Origin: Actinopolyspora erythraea
GTDB lineage: Bacteria; Actinomycetota; Actinomycetes; Mycobacteriales; Pseudonocardiaceae
Assembly: GCF_002263515.1 (NCBI RefSeq)
Contig: NZ_CP022752.1
Coordinates: forward strand, 2,480,001-2,544,000
Direction: 5' to 3'
DNA length: 64,000 bases
The notes beneath the pieces were generated by a model, which worked only from the letters and a program-made list of their open reading frames with translations, searched no databases and was not told the DNA's origin. Positions within the stretch are counted from its first letter, which is position 1; each line of letters opens with the position of its first letter. This document shows positions 1 to 7,092 of the stretch, piece after piece. The position numbers and the translations under genes are program-made.

Positions 1-137
1 GCACCGAGGGCGAGCACACCGAGACCGGCCCACAGCCAACCGCGGTGCTCGCGCACGCCTTGCCAGACCAGCCAGGCACCACCGATTTCGCACAGCGCCG
101 CCACCACGAACAGGGCAATGGAGCGAAGGATCGTCAC
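1..137 (-). CDS. YnfA/UPF0060 family small membrane protein (partial)
   Basis: The reading frame runs off the left edge, so only about 45 N-terminal residues are present. They are hydrophobic and contain [12 protein letters not shown], matching the ALCEI-G-LPWLW signature of YnfA-type four-helix inner-membrane proteins. The GTG start (135-137) overlaps the TGA of the upstream MerT-like gene as GTGA, so translation is probably coupled. It is the last visible gene of a minus-strand operon that includes a MerR regulator. YnfA proteins are SMR-like and of uncertain substrate. The metal-type context suggests, but does not prove, a transport or resistance role. Confidence 0.75.
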   Translation of the reverse strand, partial: MTILRSIALFVVAALCEIGGAWLVWQGVREHRGWLWAGLGVLALG

Positions 138-472
138 GGCCGTGACCGTAGCCGTACGGCATCCGGGCGCTGTTCGTCGGCCCGCCTGCTCCGGCAGGAG
201 CAGCCCACCGCTGAGTCCCCGGGCTGGTCACATCCGCACCGCCGCGTACGGGACCGGTGTGCTCCCCACGTCACGACCGCCGACACCGCCAGCGCCGCGG
301 CCACGGCGGGAAGCCCGGCCACCAGCCCGGTCGCGAGGGCGCCACCGAGCAACCCGGCGGCGATGAGTGTGGGCAGGAGACAGCAGGCCAGACACGCCGC
401 CGCGGCCAGTCCGGTCAAACCGGCCGGAGTTCGGCTCCGGCGAGCGGAGCGTTCAGCAACAGGGCCGGTCAT
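134..472 (-). CDS. MerT-like small cysteine-rich membrane protein
   Basis: A 112-aa protein. The start ATG is preceded by GAGGAGG seven bases upstream and lies 20 bp inside the end of merR. Residues about 18-43 and 50-70 form two hydrophobic helices. The first carries C27, C30 and C31 followed by LLP, resembling the Cys-Cys-Leu-x-Pro segment of the first helix of MerT-type mercuric transporters. The hydrophilic tail adds C79, C81, C91 and C93 (CGC and CSC), a possible metal-handing site. It sits between merR and ynfA. Inference: uptake or export of a thiophilic metal. Usual MerT proteins have three helices, so this may be a distinct short family. Confidence 0.6.
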   Translation of the reverse strand: MTGPVAERSARRSRTPAGLTGLAAAACLACCLLPTLIAAGLLGGALATGLVAGLPAVAAALAVSAVVTWGAHRSRTRRCGCDQPGDSAVGCSCRSRRADEQRPDAVRLRSRP

Positions 473-905
473 GGCGGTCCTCCTCGGCGAGGTCGTCGAA
501 CGGCAGTGGGCACTCCGGGCTGGTGGCGCAGGAACCGAGGTCCTCACAGCCGGACTCGACAGCTTCGAGCAGAGCGGCGCGGACGGCCCGCAGGTCGGCG
601 ATGCGGGCCTCGACTTCCGTCAACTTGGCCTGGGCACGCTGGCGCAGTCCCGGCTCGGAGCGGCCGGTGTGGCGCAGTCGTCCCGCCTCCAGCAGGTCCG
701 CGACCTCGTCGAGGGTGAAGCCCAGCCGTTGCGCGGCCTTGATTACCCGCAGCGTGGTCACCGCCGTCCTCGGATAGAGCCGATGGCCGCCCAGGCTGCG
801 TTCGGGCTCGGCCAGCAGGCCGCGCCGCTCGTAGTAGCGCAGGGTCTGCGGATTCACCCCGGCGGCTTCGGCGAGCTGCCCGCTGCGCAGTCTCGTCGTA
901 CTCAT
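453..905 (-). CDS. MerR-family metal-type transcriptional regulator
   Basis: A 150-aa regulator. The N-terminal winged helix (residues about 5-70) shows the family pattern LAEAAGVNPQTLRYYERRGL, followed by a long dimerisation helix (about 85-118). The C-terminal loop has C120, C126, C132 and a terminal Cys pair (149-150), consistent with thiol-based metal sensing. The Cys at the start of the dimer helix used by Hg-type MerR is not evident. The start was chosen because GGAGGG lies a few bases upstream. The ATG overlaps the stop of a 23-aa micro-ORF as ATGA, so synthesis of the regulator is probably coupled to that peptide. A MerR-type operator lies ahead of the operon at 1538-1569. Expected role: activates its own operon on metal binding. 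Confidence 0.85.
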   Translation of the reverse strand: MSTTRLRSGQLAEAAGVNPQTLRYYERRGLLAEPERSLGGHRLYPRTAVTTLRVIKAAQRLGFTLDEVADLLEAGRLRHTGRSEPGLRQRAQAKLTEVEARIADLRAVRAALLEAVESGCEDLGSCATSPECPLPFDDLAEEDRHDRPCC

Positions 906-973
906 CGGGTTCCCTCCGGTGCTGTTACCGCACGCGGACCGCAGCAGGCGCACCCGGTGACCTCGTCGGTCAT
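902..973 (-). CDS. 23-aa Cys micropeptide between membrane gene and merR
   Basis: A tiny ORF beginning MTDEVTGCACCGPRAV and ending in GTR. Its ATG overlaps the TGA of the upstream membrane gene (ATGA), and its TGA overlaps the ATG of merR (ATGA). A strong ribosome site (GGAAGGGGG) lies about nine bases upstream. The C-A-C-C cluster at residues 8-11 is the only conspicuous motif. It could be a metal-binding peptide, a translational coupler for merR, or a leader. The double four-base overlap and good ribosome site argue for translation. No homologue is recalled. Confidence 0.5.
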   Translation of the reverse strand: MTDEVTGCACCGPRAVTAPEGTR

Positions 974-1495
974 CGTTGAGGCCCCCTTCCGGTTCCATTA
1001 CTACTCCGCCGAGGCGCACGATGCCGGTCGAGCGCGAGTCCCAACGTGACCCCGTAGACCAGGTGCGGCACCAACGTCGCCACGGCGATGCGTGGCGTCA
1101 CGGCGGTCCCGAACAAGCCCCACCCCAGGTAGGGCAGCCACACCACCCCATCAGAGCCCACAGCAGCGAGCCGTACCCCACCGCGAGCCCCACCGACACC
1201 CGGCGAACCAGCCCGGCCAGCACTGTCGCGGCCACGGCCCGTAGCTCAGGTGCACCAGCACCGCCAGCCCCATCAGTGCCGGTTGTGGCAGTGCTCCCAC
1301 GGTCCGGGCCACCAGCGCCAACGGGACGGGGCTCGGCATCGGCGCCAACCCCGTGGCCGTGCCGAAGAGCATCACCACGCTCATGAGCACCGTCGCGGCC
1401 ACTCCCCAACCTGCCCCGGCCGCCAGCCGATCCCGATCGAGCCCGGCACCACCCACCCGAGCTGATCCGTCCGACTCCACCGTCATCGACAGCAC
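970..1495 (-). pseudogene. Multi-helix membrane protein broken by two single-G losses
   Basis: Three consecutive frames encode pieces of one hydrophobic protein. Frame one starts at GTG 1495 or, better, ATG 1486 (GAGAGG eight bases upstream) and runs to HLSYGPW. Frame two continues VLAGLVRRVSVG to LLWALMG. Frame three gives VVWLPYLGWGLFG to the stop at 970. Adding one G near 1230-1234 and one G in the G-run at 1146-1149 restores a protein of about 170 residues with four or so helices. It may belong to the DUF6789-like group of small integral membrane proteins, but I am not certain. It is the first gene behind the MerR-type operator. Both lesions are homopolymer-type, so sequencing error is as likely as real decay. 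Confidence 0.65.
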
Positions 1496-1537
1496 CTCTC
1501 AGCCACTCCATCGCCCCACGGCGATCTCGTGCCGTCG

Positions 1538-1569
1538 ACGGTAAGCCCGTACCCAGGTACAGGATGCAA
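1538..1569 (-). promoter_or_regulatory. MerR-type promoter/operator
   Basis: On the minus strand: TTGCAT (1564-1569) as -35, and TACCGT (1538-1543) as -10 with a 20-bp spacer (TTACCG if 19 bp). A GTACC-TG-GGTAC inverted repeat (1549-1560) is centred between them. An over-long 19-20 bp spacer filled by a dyad is the hallmark of promoters remodelled by MerR-family activators. It points at the operon 1495 to 1, which encodes a MerR. Confidence 0.75.
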
Positions 1570-1784
1570 GCGCTGCGCCGATGTTCGCGCTGTCGGATCG
1601 CGCTCACCACACGAGGGCAGCGGCACCATCACCCGATGGGCGACTCGTGTGCCGTGTCTTCGCCCATTGCCCGAATCCCCAAGAGCTCATCGTCGAAGGC
1701 ACCGGTGAGGATCTGGCCGTCGCGTTCCTCCGAGGACAACGGCACGCACGGCCCAGTCCTGCCCGACCACCACGGGGCCAGAGG

Positions 1785-2240
1785 TCACTGAGCCGCTCCC
1801 GGCCCGGGGTGTTCGGTGTGCAGGGCCTGGTCGAGAGCCTCGAGCGCGCCGGAGGCCGCCTCCAGGGCCTCGCTCTGCTCCGGCGTGAGCCGGGTCATCG
1901 CCGCTCGGACGGTCCCGGACCACACGGTGTTGATGGAGTCCTTCGCGGCCAGCGACTTCTCGGTCGGGGTCAACCGGGTCACGCGCCGGTCGACCGGATC
2001 GCGCTCGCGGGCGACGAGCCCGCGTTCCACCAGGTTGCGCACCGCCGCGCTGGCATTGCTCTGCTGCATGCCCAGCTGCCTGGCCAGCTCGGTGACCGTG
2101 ATGTTCGGCGACGCCTGGATGTGCTTGATCACGGCGAGCTCGCTGGTCGGCAACGGCTCGATGCCGGCCACGTCGGGGACCAGCCGGTGAATCGTCCAGG
2201 CCAGGTCCCGCAGCACGTCCGCCAACTCGCGCTGTCCCAT
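1785..2240 (-). CDS. MarR-family transcriptional regulator
   Basis: A 151-aa winged-helix regulator. The start was chosen at MGQREL because GGGAGGG lies ten bases upstream; an in-frame start 12 codons earlier has no such site. Residues about 50-100 carry the MarR fold signature: VTELARQLGMQQSNASAAV recognition region and the wing ERDPVDRRVTRL. It is divergent from a Bcr/CflA drug exporter across a 103-bp, strikingly AT-rich gap. The arrangement is typical of a repressor that is released by the exporter's substrate. The ligand is unknown. Confidence 0.88.
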   Translation of the reverse strand: MGQRELADVLRDLAWTIHRLVPDVAGIEPLPTSELAVIKHIQASPNITVTELARQLGMQQSNASAAVRNLVERGLVARERDPVDRRVTRLTPTEKSLAAKDSINTVWSGTVRAAMTRLTPEQSEALEAASGALEALDQALHTEHPGPGAAQ

Positions 2241-2276
2241 CGAAATACCACCCTCCCGGTTCACCCGAAGCGACAT

Positions 2277-2335
2277 TCAAATATAATACTATATATATAT
2301 TCATAAGTAAAATTGAGATCACTTCCCCGAAAAGA
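2277..2335. promoter_or_regulatory. AT-rich divergent promoter with candidate MarR operator
   Basis: The bases just upstream of marR are almost entirely A/T in a roughly 70% GC genome. They include AATATA (2280-2285) and TATATT (2296-2301) as inverted arms, and an alternating TA run. MarR operators are short AT-rich dyads, so this is the likely binding site controlling both divergent genes. AGAGG ahead of ATG 2344 is the exporter's ribosome site. Confidence 0.55.
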
Positions 2336-2343
2336 GGATCTGG

Positions 2344-3600
2344 ATGTCCGACACCCCCGGAGACACCACGCGCTCCCCCCGTGCTCTCAGCGGGATCCTG
2401 ATCGTGGTCCTGGCACTGCTCACCGCCGTGGCCCCGTTGGCGACCGACATGTACCTCCCGGCCTTTCCGGCCATGGCCGGTGAACTGGGCACCACGGCCG
2501 CCGGTGTCCAACTGACCCTGACCGCCTTCCTCCTCGGCCTCGGTATCGGCCAGTTGTTCATCGGAGCTCTCTCGGACACCGTGGGCCGACGGAGACCGAT
2601 CCTCATCGGTTCGCTCGTGTGCCTGGTGGCCGGCATCGGCTGCGCACTGGCCCCGAACATCGGAGTGCTCGTGGTGGCCCGCTTCGTGCAGGGACTGGGC
2701 GGCGCGGCCGGAGTCGTGCTCGCCAGGGCCATCATCTCCGACTCCGCGAAGGGGGCCGTCGCCGCCAAGCTCCAGGGGGCACTGATCATCATCAGCGTCA
2801 TCGCCCCGGTCGCCGCTCCCCTGGCCGGTGGCACGATCATCGCCAACTTCGGATGGCGGCCGGTGTTCTGGGTCCTGGCGGCGCTGACCCTGGTCATGGT
2901 CCTCGGCACACTGACCCACGTCAGGGAGACACTCCCCGAGTCCGCTCGCACCGGAGACGGACTGACCGCGATGCTCGGCGGAGCCCGCGCGGTGTTGACC
3001 AACCGCGGCTACGCGGGATACCTGCTCACCTTCTGCTTCTCGTTCGCCGGGCTGTTCGCCTACATATCCGCCTCCCCGTTCGTGATCCAGAACGTGATGG
3101 GAATGTCGACCAGTGCCTACACCATCGTGTTCAGCTTCAACGCGCTGCTCGTGCTGATCACCAGCAGTGTGGCTTCGGCCCTGGCGGGGCGTGTCGCCTA
3201 CCGCAGCATGATCACGGCCGGCCTGACGGCAGCCGTGCTGGCCAGTGCGGTGCTGGTGGTGGCCGTGTTCGGCGGGGTGCCCACGGTGCCCGTGCTGGTG
3301 TCGTTCGCCTGTTTCCAGGGGGCGCTGGGATTCGTCCTGTCCAACACCACTGTCCTGGCCCTGGCGGAGGCGGGCTGCCACGCCGGCACCGGATCGGCGT
3401 TCCTCGGCTGCCTGCAGTTCGTCCTCGCCGCCGCGGTCTCGCCGCTGGTCGGGATCATGGGTGAGGACACGGCCGTGCCGATGGGGATTGCCGTGATCGT
3501 CTCGATCCTGCTGGCCGTGCTCGCTTTCAGCGTTCTCACCAGCGGGAAACCGGCGTCGCGGGACGCGAGCGCCGAGCACGAGACCGCCGGTGCCAGCTGA
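2344..3600 (+). CDS. Bcr/CflA-family multidrug exporter (MFS, DHA1)
   Basis: A 418-aa, 12-helix major facilitator. Motif A between helices 2 and 3 reads GALSDTVGRRRP. The first helix contains TDMYLPAFPAMA, the proton-coupling TDxYLPA signature of Bcr/CflA drug:H+ antiporters. Helix 5 has the antiporter motif VIAPVAAPLAGG. The protein sits in the cytoplasmic membrane and likely exports small toxic compounds. The gene is divergent from marR, which is the probable repressor. It is followed by a hairpin and the convergent gatD gene. Substrate cannot be told from sequence. Confidence 0.88.
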   Translation: MSDTPGDTTRSPRALSGILIVVLALLTAVAPLATDMYLPAFPAMAGELGTTAAGVQLTLTAFLLGLGIGQLFIGALSDTVGRRRPILIGSLVCLVAGIGCALAPNIGVLVVARFVQGLGGAAGVVLARAIISDSAKGAVAAKLQGALIIISVIAPVAAPLAGGTIIANFGWRPVFWVLAALTLVMVLGTLTHVRETLPESARTGDGLTAMLGGARAVLTNRGYAGYLLTFCFSFAGLFAYISASPFVIQNVMGMSTSAYTIVFSFNALLVLITSSVASALAGRVAYRSMITAGLTAAVLASAVLVVAVFGGVPTVPVLVSFACFQGALGFVLSNTTVLALAEAGCHAGTGSAFLGCLQFVLAAAVSPLVGIMGEDTAVPMGIAVIVSILLAVLAFSVLTSGKPASRDASAEHETAGAS

Positions 3601-3627
3601 CCCCTACCCCACTCCCCGACTCGACGG

Positions 3628-3647
3628 CACGGGCCAGGCCGCCCGTG
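3628..3647. terminator. Hairpin between convergent MFS and gatD genes
   Basis: Perfect 7-bp stem CACGGGC / GCCCGTG with a 6-base loop, in the 67-bp gap between two convergent stops. No U-tract follows, as is common in high-GC actinobacteria. It could serve both strands. Confidence 0.5.
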
Positions 3648-3667
3648 GTGGCGGGGGTACGGGAACC

Positions 3668-4384
3668 TCATCCAGCGGCTTTGACGCGTTCGCTACGCAG
3701 CTCGGTGAGCTCCGGGAAGGGAGGAAGTTCGCTCAACGACTCCCCCACCGCCCAGGACAGCATCGTGTCGGCCAGCAGCGGGTTGCGCGCCAGGGCCGGA
3801 CCGTGCAGGTAGGTGCACACGATTCGCTCGCTGACGGCCCCCTCGGTCTCGTCGGCTCCGTTACCGACGCCGTGCAGCACCCGCCCCAGCGGGCGGGCGG
3901 CAGGCCCCACCCTGCTCCTGCCGAGATGGTTCTCGAAACCGGTGAGCAGCCCGAGCTCGTGTTCCTCCGAGCGGGTGCTGAGTTCCCCGATGGCCCGCCG
4001 CTCGCCGGGCTCGGTGGAGATGTCGATGAGCCCCAGACCGCGGTGGGTGACCCCGTCGCCGGTGGTGAAACTGGTTCCCAACACCTGCAGCCCGCCGCAG
4101 ACGCCGAGCACGACCGCGCCGGCGTCCACGGCGCGCCGCAACCCGTCACCACGCGCCAGGAAGTTCACCGCCGCCTGTTGGGCGACGTCCTCTCCCCCGC
4201 CCAGCAGGTATATGTCGCAGGAGTCCGGCAGGGTCTCCGCCGAGGAGAGCACGGTGACGATCTCGGCGCGATGACCTCGCCAGCGCAGCCGTTGCGCCAG
4301 CACCAGCGCATTGCCCCGGTCCCCGTAGGTCCCCAGCAGGTCGGGAACCACGAGCGCGATGCGGATCGCCGAATCGTCAGTCAA
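3668..4384 (-). CDS. gatD: Lipid II isoglutaminyl synthase, glutaminase subunit GatD
   Basis: A 238-aa class-I glutamine amidotransferase of the CobB/CobQ-like type. It supplies ammonia to MurT to amidate the alpha-carboxyl of D-Glu in the lipid II stem peptide. The nucleophile is C96 in GVCGGLQVLG and the catalytic His is H194 in TYLHGPALARNP, close to the positions known for the staphylococcal enzyme. Length is normal. The ATG overlaps the murT stop (ATGA, 4381-4384), so the two subunits are translationally coupled. The soluble complex acts at the inner face of the membrane. Confidence 0.92.
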   Translation of the reverse strand: MTDDSAIRIALVVPDLLGTYGDRGNALVLAQRLRWRGHRAEIVTVLSSAETLPDSCDIYLLGGGEDVAQQAAVNFLARGDGLRRAVDAGAVVLGVCGGLQVLGTSFTTGDGVTHRGLGLIDISTEPGERRAIGELSTRSEEHELGLLTGFENHLGRSRVGPAARPLGRVLHGVGNGADETEGAVSERIVCTYLHGPALARNPLLADTMLSWAVGESLSELPPFPELTELRSERVKAAG

Positions 4385-5739
4385 TGTTGTTGCCTCTTCG
4401 CGAACAGATCCCGGAAAGCGGTGTAGTTTGCGATGATCTCGACCGGTCCGGCCGAGTGCTCGATGGTGGCACTGTGCAGCGCCTGCTGCACGCTGGAAGC
4501 GGTTTCGCAGTTCACCTCGGCGTAGCGCAGCCGCACCGCCAGGTCCAACGCTCGTTCGCCGGTGACCAGGACGGTCCGGCCCGCCAACCGCTCGAACTCG
4601 ATGTCCCAGAGCCAGGAGACGTCGTGACCGTCGGCCTGCCTGCTGTTGACGACCAGGATCAGCGGGCGCTCGTTCTCCGCGACCAGGTCGAGCATCTCGA
4701 GCCAGCTGGCGGGGTTCTTGGCCAGCAGCAGGCGCACGTCGCGCCCGGCCATGGTGGTGTGCCCGTAGCGCCCGCTGGCGTCCCGCAACCGCTGGATGCG
4801 TTCGAGCGACTCGTTCCGGGGCAGGTCCAGCTCGGTGGAGGCTGCGAGCGCGAAGGTGGCGTTGACCCGGTTGACCTGCCCCGGCAACGGCAGGGATAGC
4901 CGTTCGACCCCGCCGTCCGGGGCGACCAGGCCGTTCGAGTCGACCGTCCAGTCAGCAGCGGGTCTGCGCAGTCCGCACGCACACTCCCAGTCCCCCTCCA
5001 GCTCGCCGAGGAAGGCGCCGCACCTGGGGCAGTTGAGCGCGTCGTGCTTCCAGCGGCACCCGCCGGAAACCCAGGTCACATGGGGATGGTCGATCGCGGC
5101 CGAGACGATGTTGGGATCGTCGGCGTTGGCGACCACCTTCGCCGCGGGGGCCTGCCGCAACGCGCGGCGCAGACTGGCCTCGACGCTGCGGATCTCACCG
5201 ACCCGGTCGAGCTGGTCCCGGCTCAGGTTCAGCAGCAGGATCACCGAGGGTTGGAACCGGTCGGTCAGCTGCGCCAGGTGCAGCTCGTCGACCTCCAGCG
5301 CCGCGTACGGTGCGGCGGGCTCGGACATCAACGCCGCGACGTGCCCGTCGAGCATGTTGGCCCCGGTGGCGTTGCTGACCGAATCCCCTCCCGCGCGCAG
5401 CGCCTGGGCGACCATGTGCGTGGTGGTGGTCTTGCCGTTGGTTCCGGTGACGACCACGATCCGCTTGTCCGCCACCAGCCGGTCCAGCAGATCCGGCCGC
5501 AGCGCCATGGCCACCCTGCCGCCGATGATGCCGCCGCTTCCCAGCCGCAACCGTTTCGAGGTCGTGGTGGCCAGTCTTCCCGCCATGAGAGCCATACCGG
5601 TGCGCAGCCGGGAAGGGAGGGATTCCGTGTCGGTGCGGCGTGCCGCCACCACCCGCCACCGCTGCCCGGGATCCGGTGGGGAGGAGGTGCTCTCCTGATC
5701 GGGCCCCGTCAGTTCACCCCGGCGGGTCGTGTTCGTCAT
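4381..5739 (-). CDS. murT: Lipid II isoglutaminyl synthase, ligase subunit MurT
   Basis: A 452-aa Mur-ligase-like protein. The ATP site GTNGKTTTTH is at residues 99-108. A zinc ribbon (C237-x2-C240 and C253-x-C255, with C228 nearby) is inserted in the central domain, a feature that separates MurT from MurC-F. The C-terminal DUF1727 domain binds GatD. The first 45 or so residues are polar and probably disordered, so an internal start is possible. AGGAAAGGA precedes the chosen ATG, which also overlaps the stop of the upstream 84-aa membrane gene by four bases. Confidence 0.92.
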   Translation of the reverse strand: MTNTTRRGELTGPDQESTSSPPDPGQRWRVVAARRTDTESLPSRLRTGMALMAGRLATTTSKRLRLGSGGIIGGRVAMALRPDLLDRLVADKRIVVVTGTNGKTTTTHMVAQALRAGGDSVSNATGANMLDGHVAALMSEPAAPYAALEVDELHLAQLTDRFQPSVILLLNLSRDQLDRVGEIRSVEASLRRALRQAPAAKVVANADDPNIVSAAIDHPHVTWVSGGCRWKHDALNCPRCGAFLGELEGDWECACGLRRPAADWTVDSNGLVAPDGGVERLSLPLPGQVNRVNATFALAASTELDLPRNESLERIQRLRDASGRYGHTTMAGRDVRLLLAKNPASWLEMLDLVAENERPLILVVNSRQADGHDVSWLWDIEFERLAGRTVLVTGERALDLAVRLRYAEVNCETASSVQQALHSATIEHSAGPVEIIANYTAFRDLFAKRQQH

Positions 5740-5990
5740 CGACCGGTCCTTTCCTCGACGCGGCGCACTGTGGTGCGGTGGTTCGACCGACGCGGCGGGC
5801 TTCGTGGCTGCCTCTCACTGTCGTCGTCATCTCGTTCGTTCGCCACTGATCGCGTGACGAACCGGCGTACGGCGGAGACCCCCGCCAGGGTCGTCCCGAT
5901 CACCACGGCGGCGATTCCGACCCATTCCCGTGGCAGTGCGACAGCCGTTCGTGCGGTCTCGACGACGAAAGGCAGCTGTTCTGCGAGCAT
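5736..5990 (-). CDS. Small single-helix membrane protein ahead of murT
   Basis: An 84-aa protein with one helix (residues about 22-42, WVGIAAVVIGTTLAGVSAV) and a charged, Arg-rich C-terminal half. Its TGA overlaps the murT ATG (ATGA), which puts it first in a murT-gatD operon and suggests co-translation. No good ribosome site is seen ahead of ATG 5990. I do not recognise a family. A role in holding MurT/GatD at the membrane is a guess from position only. Confidence 0.5.
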   Translation of the reverse strand: MLAEQLPFVVETARTAVALPREWVGIAAVVIGTTLAGVSAVRRFVTRSVANERDDDDSERQPRSPPRRSNHRTTVRRVEERTGR

Positions 5991-6468
5991 GGTTCATCGT
6001 GTCCGTTCAGCGCACTTCAGCGTCCTCACCAGCCGATCGGAATCGGAGCCGTGAATGCCCGCTCCTGATCCGAGCCGACCCGCGATTCGTATCGATCAAT
6101 CATCGAACGCCCCTGGCCACAGTTTACGTGGCGCCGTCGGAACCGGAAGCCGGATAATTTCCTCTCACACACTCTCCCACGAAAGAGTGACACTTCGACG
6201 CGAAGCCACCGCACGTAACCAAAACGAAAAATCAACGAAAATTTATTCGTATTCGACAAGGCGGCACGCGACCGCTGACACACACGGAAAACACCACACT
6301 CACACCCGGTAGCGGAAACAAGGAATCGATCGGCAACGCACACGAGCACCCGAATGGTAACCACTTGACGGCGCCGAACGGCTGCAACACGCTGAAACCG
6401 TCACCGAGGAAATCCACCGGATAACCGCTGTGCTCATCACGAGCGCATCCGCGCCCCGAGAGGTACCG
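5991..6468. other. Gene-poor, relatively AT-rich spacer
   Basis: A 478-bp stretch without a convincing gene and with lower GC than its surroundings. It must hold promoters for the murT operon (leftward) and the 33-aa peptide gene (rightward). A CACTCT / AGAGTG inverted repeat with an 8-base loop lies at 6170-6189. A 112-aa minus-strand frame here has no family resemblance and a poor codon pattern. Confidence 0.5.
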
Positions 6469-6570
6469 ATGGAAATGATCGTGCTTTTCCTGCTGTCCGG
6501 TTTCGTGCTACTCGGGATCACGTGGACGGTGTGGGACATCCACGTCGACCGGCGTAAGAAAGGGAGATAG
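6469..6570 (+). CDS. 33-aa single-helix membrane peptide
   Basis: A short ORF with GAGAGG six bases before the ATG. Residues about 2-22 are a continuous hydrophobic helix (MIVLFLLSGFVLLGITWTVW), followed by a positively charged tail DRRKKGR. This fits a small inner-membrane peptide with the positive end in the cytoplasm. It ends 18 bp before the convergent VOC gene. No family is recognised. The ribosome site, topology and clean stop make a real gene likely despite the length. Confidence 0.55.
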   Translation: MEMIVLFLLSGFVLLGITWTVWDIHVDRRKKGR

Positions 6571-6588
6571 CCCCGCGCCGGGCGTGGA

Positions 6589-7035
6589 TCACGTCGGGGG
6601 AGGATCGGCGAACCTCCCCCGCAGCATCCCGGTCGCCTGACCGACCTCGATGAGGTATCCGTCCGGATCACGCAGGTAACAGCGCAGCTCGGCCTCGCGG
6701 TCAAGCGGAGGAGTCAGGAACTCCGCGCCCTTCTCACTCCACTCGCGGTAGACCGACCAGATGTCGGCGACGCGTATGTTCAGAAAACACGAGACCGGGT
6801 CCCCCGGCTCCGGTGGCCGCAGCGTCGTCGCGGGTTTGTCGGGCGTGGGAGCTCCGCCGGGATTCATGATCAGCCAGCTGTTGGCGACCCGCAGCGTGCA
6901 CGGATTCCCCTCCAGGACGACTCGACCACCGATCACGTCCCGGTAGAAAGCGCGGGAACGGCTCACGTCGCCGACCGTGAGAAAGAAACTCAGCAGTATC
7001 CCCTCGTCGGGCGCCGGGAAGTCCGACAGGCTCAT
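6589..7035 (-). CDS. VOC/glyoxalase-superfamily protein
   Basis: A 148-aa protein of two beta-alpha-beta-beta-beta units. The N-terminal unit has LSFFLTVGDVSRSRAFYRDVIGG. The C-terminal unit ends LRCYLRDPDGYLIEVGQATG, with the typical E of the metal site (LIEVG). The exact chemistry is unclear: glyoxalase, fosfomycin-type or dioxygenase. The start at MSLSD is preferred because GAGGTG lies five bases before it; the GTG two codons upstream has none. It is the last of three same-strand genes after a ring-cleaving dioxygenase-like gene and a DUF5996 gene. Confidence 0.8.
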   Translation of the reverse strand: MSLSDFPAPDEGILLSFFLTVGDVSRSRAFYRDVIGGRVVLEGNPCTLRVANSWLIMNPGGAPTPDKPATTLRPPEPGDPVSCFLNIRVADIWSVYREWSEKGAEFLTPPLDREAELRCYLRDPDGYLIEVGQATGMLRGRFADPPPT

Positions 7036-7092
7036 GACCACCTCATTCGTTTCGCGAACTCGGCCGAGCTAGGTCATCGCGCGAAAACGCGG

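Noticed and set aside
1687..3579. 630-codon open frame on the minus strand
   Set aside because: It is antisense to the MFS exporter and MarR region, highly polar with a Gln/His/Arg-rich composition, and shows no domain; a GC-driven shadow.
6026..6364. 112-aa minus-strand ORF
   Set aside because: It lies in an AT-richer spacer, is rich in Arg/Cys/Ser without motif, and has no ribosome site.
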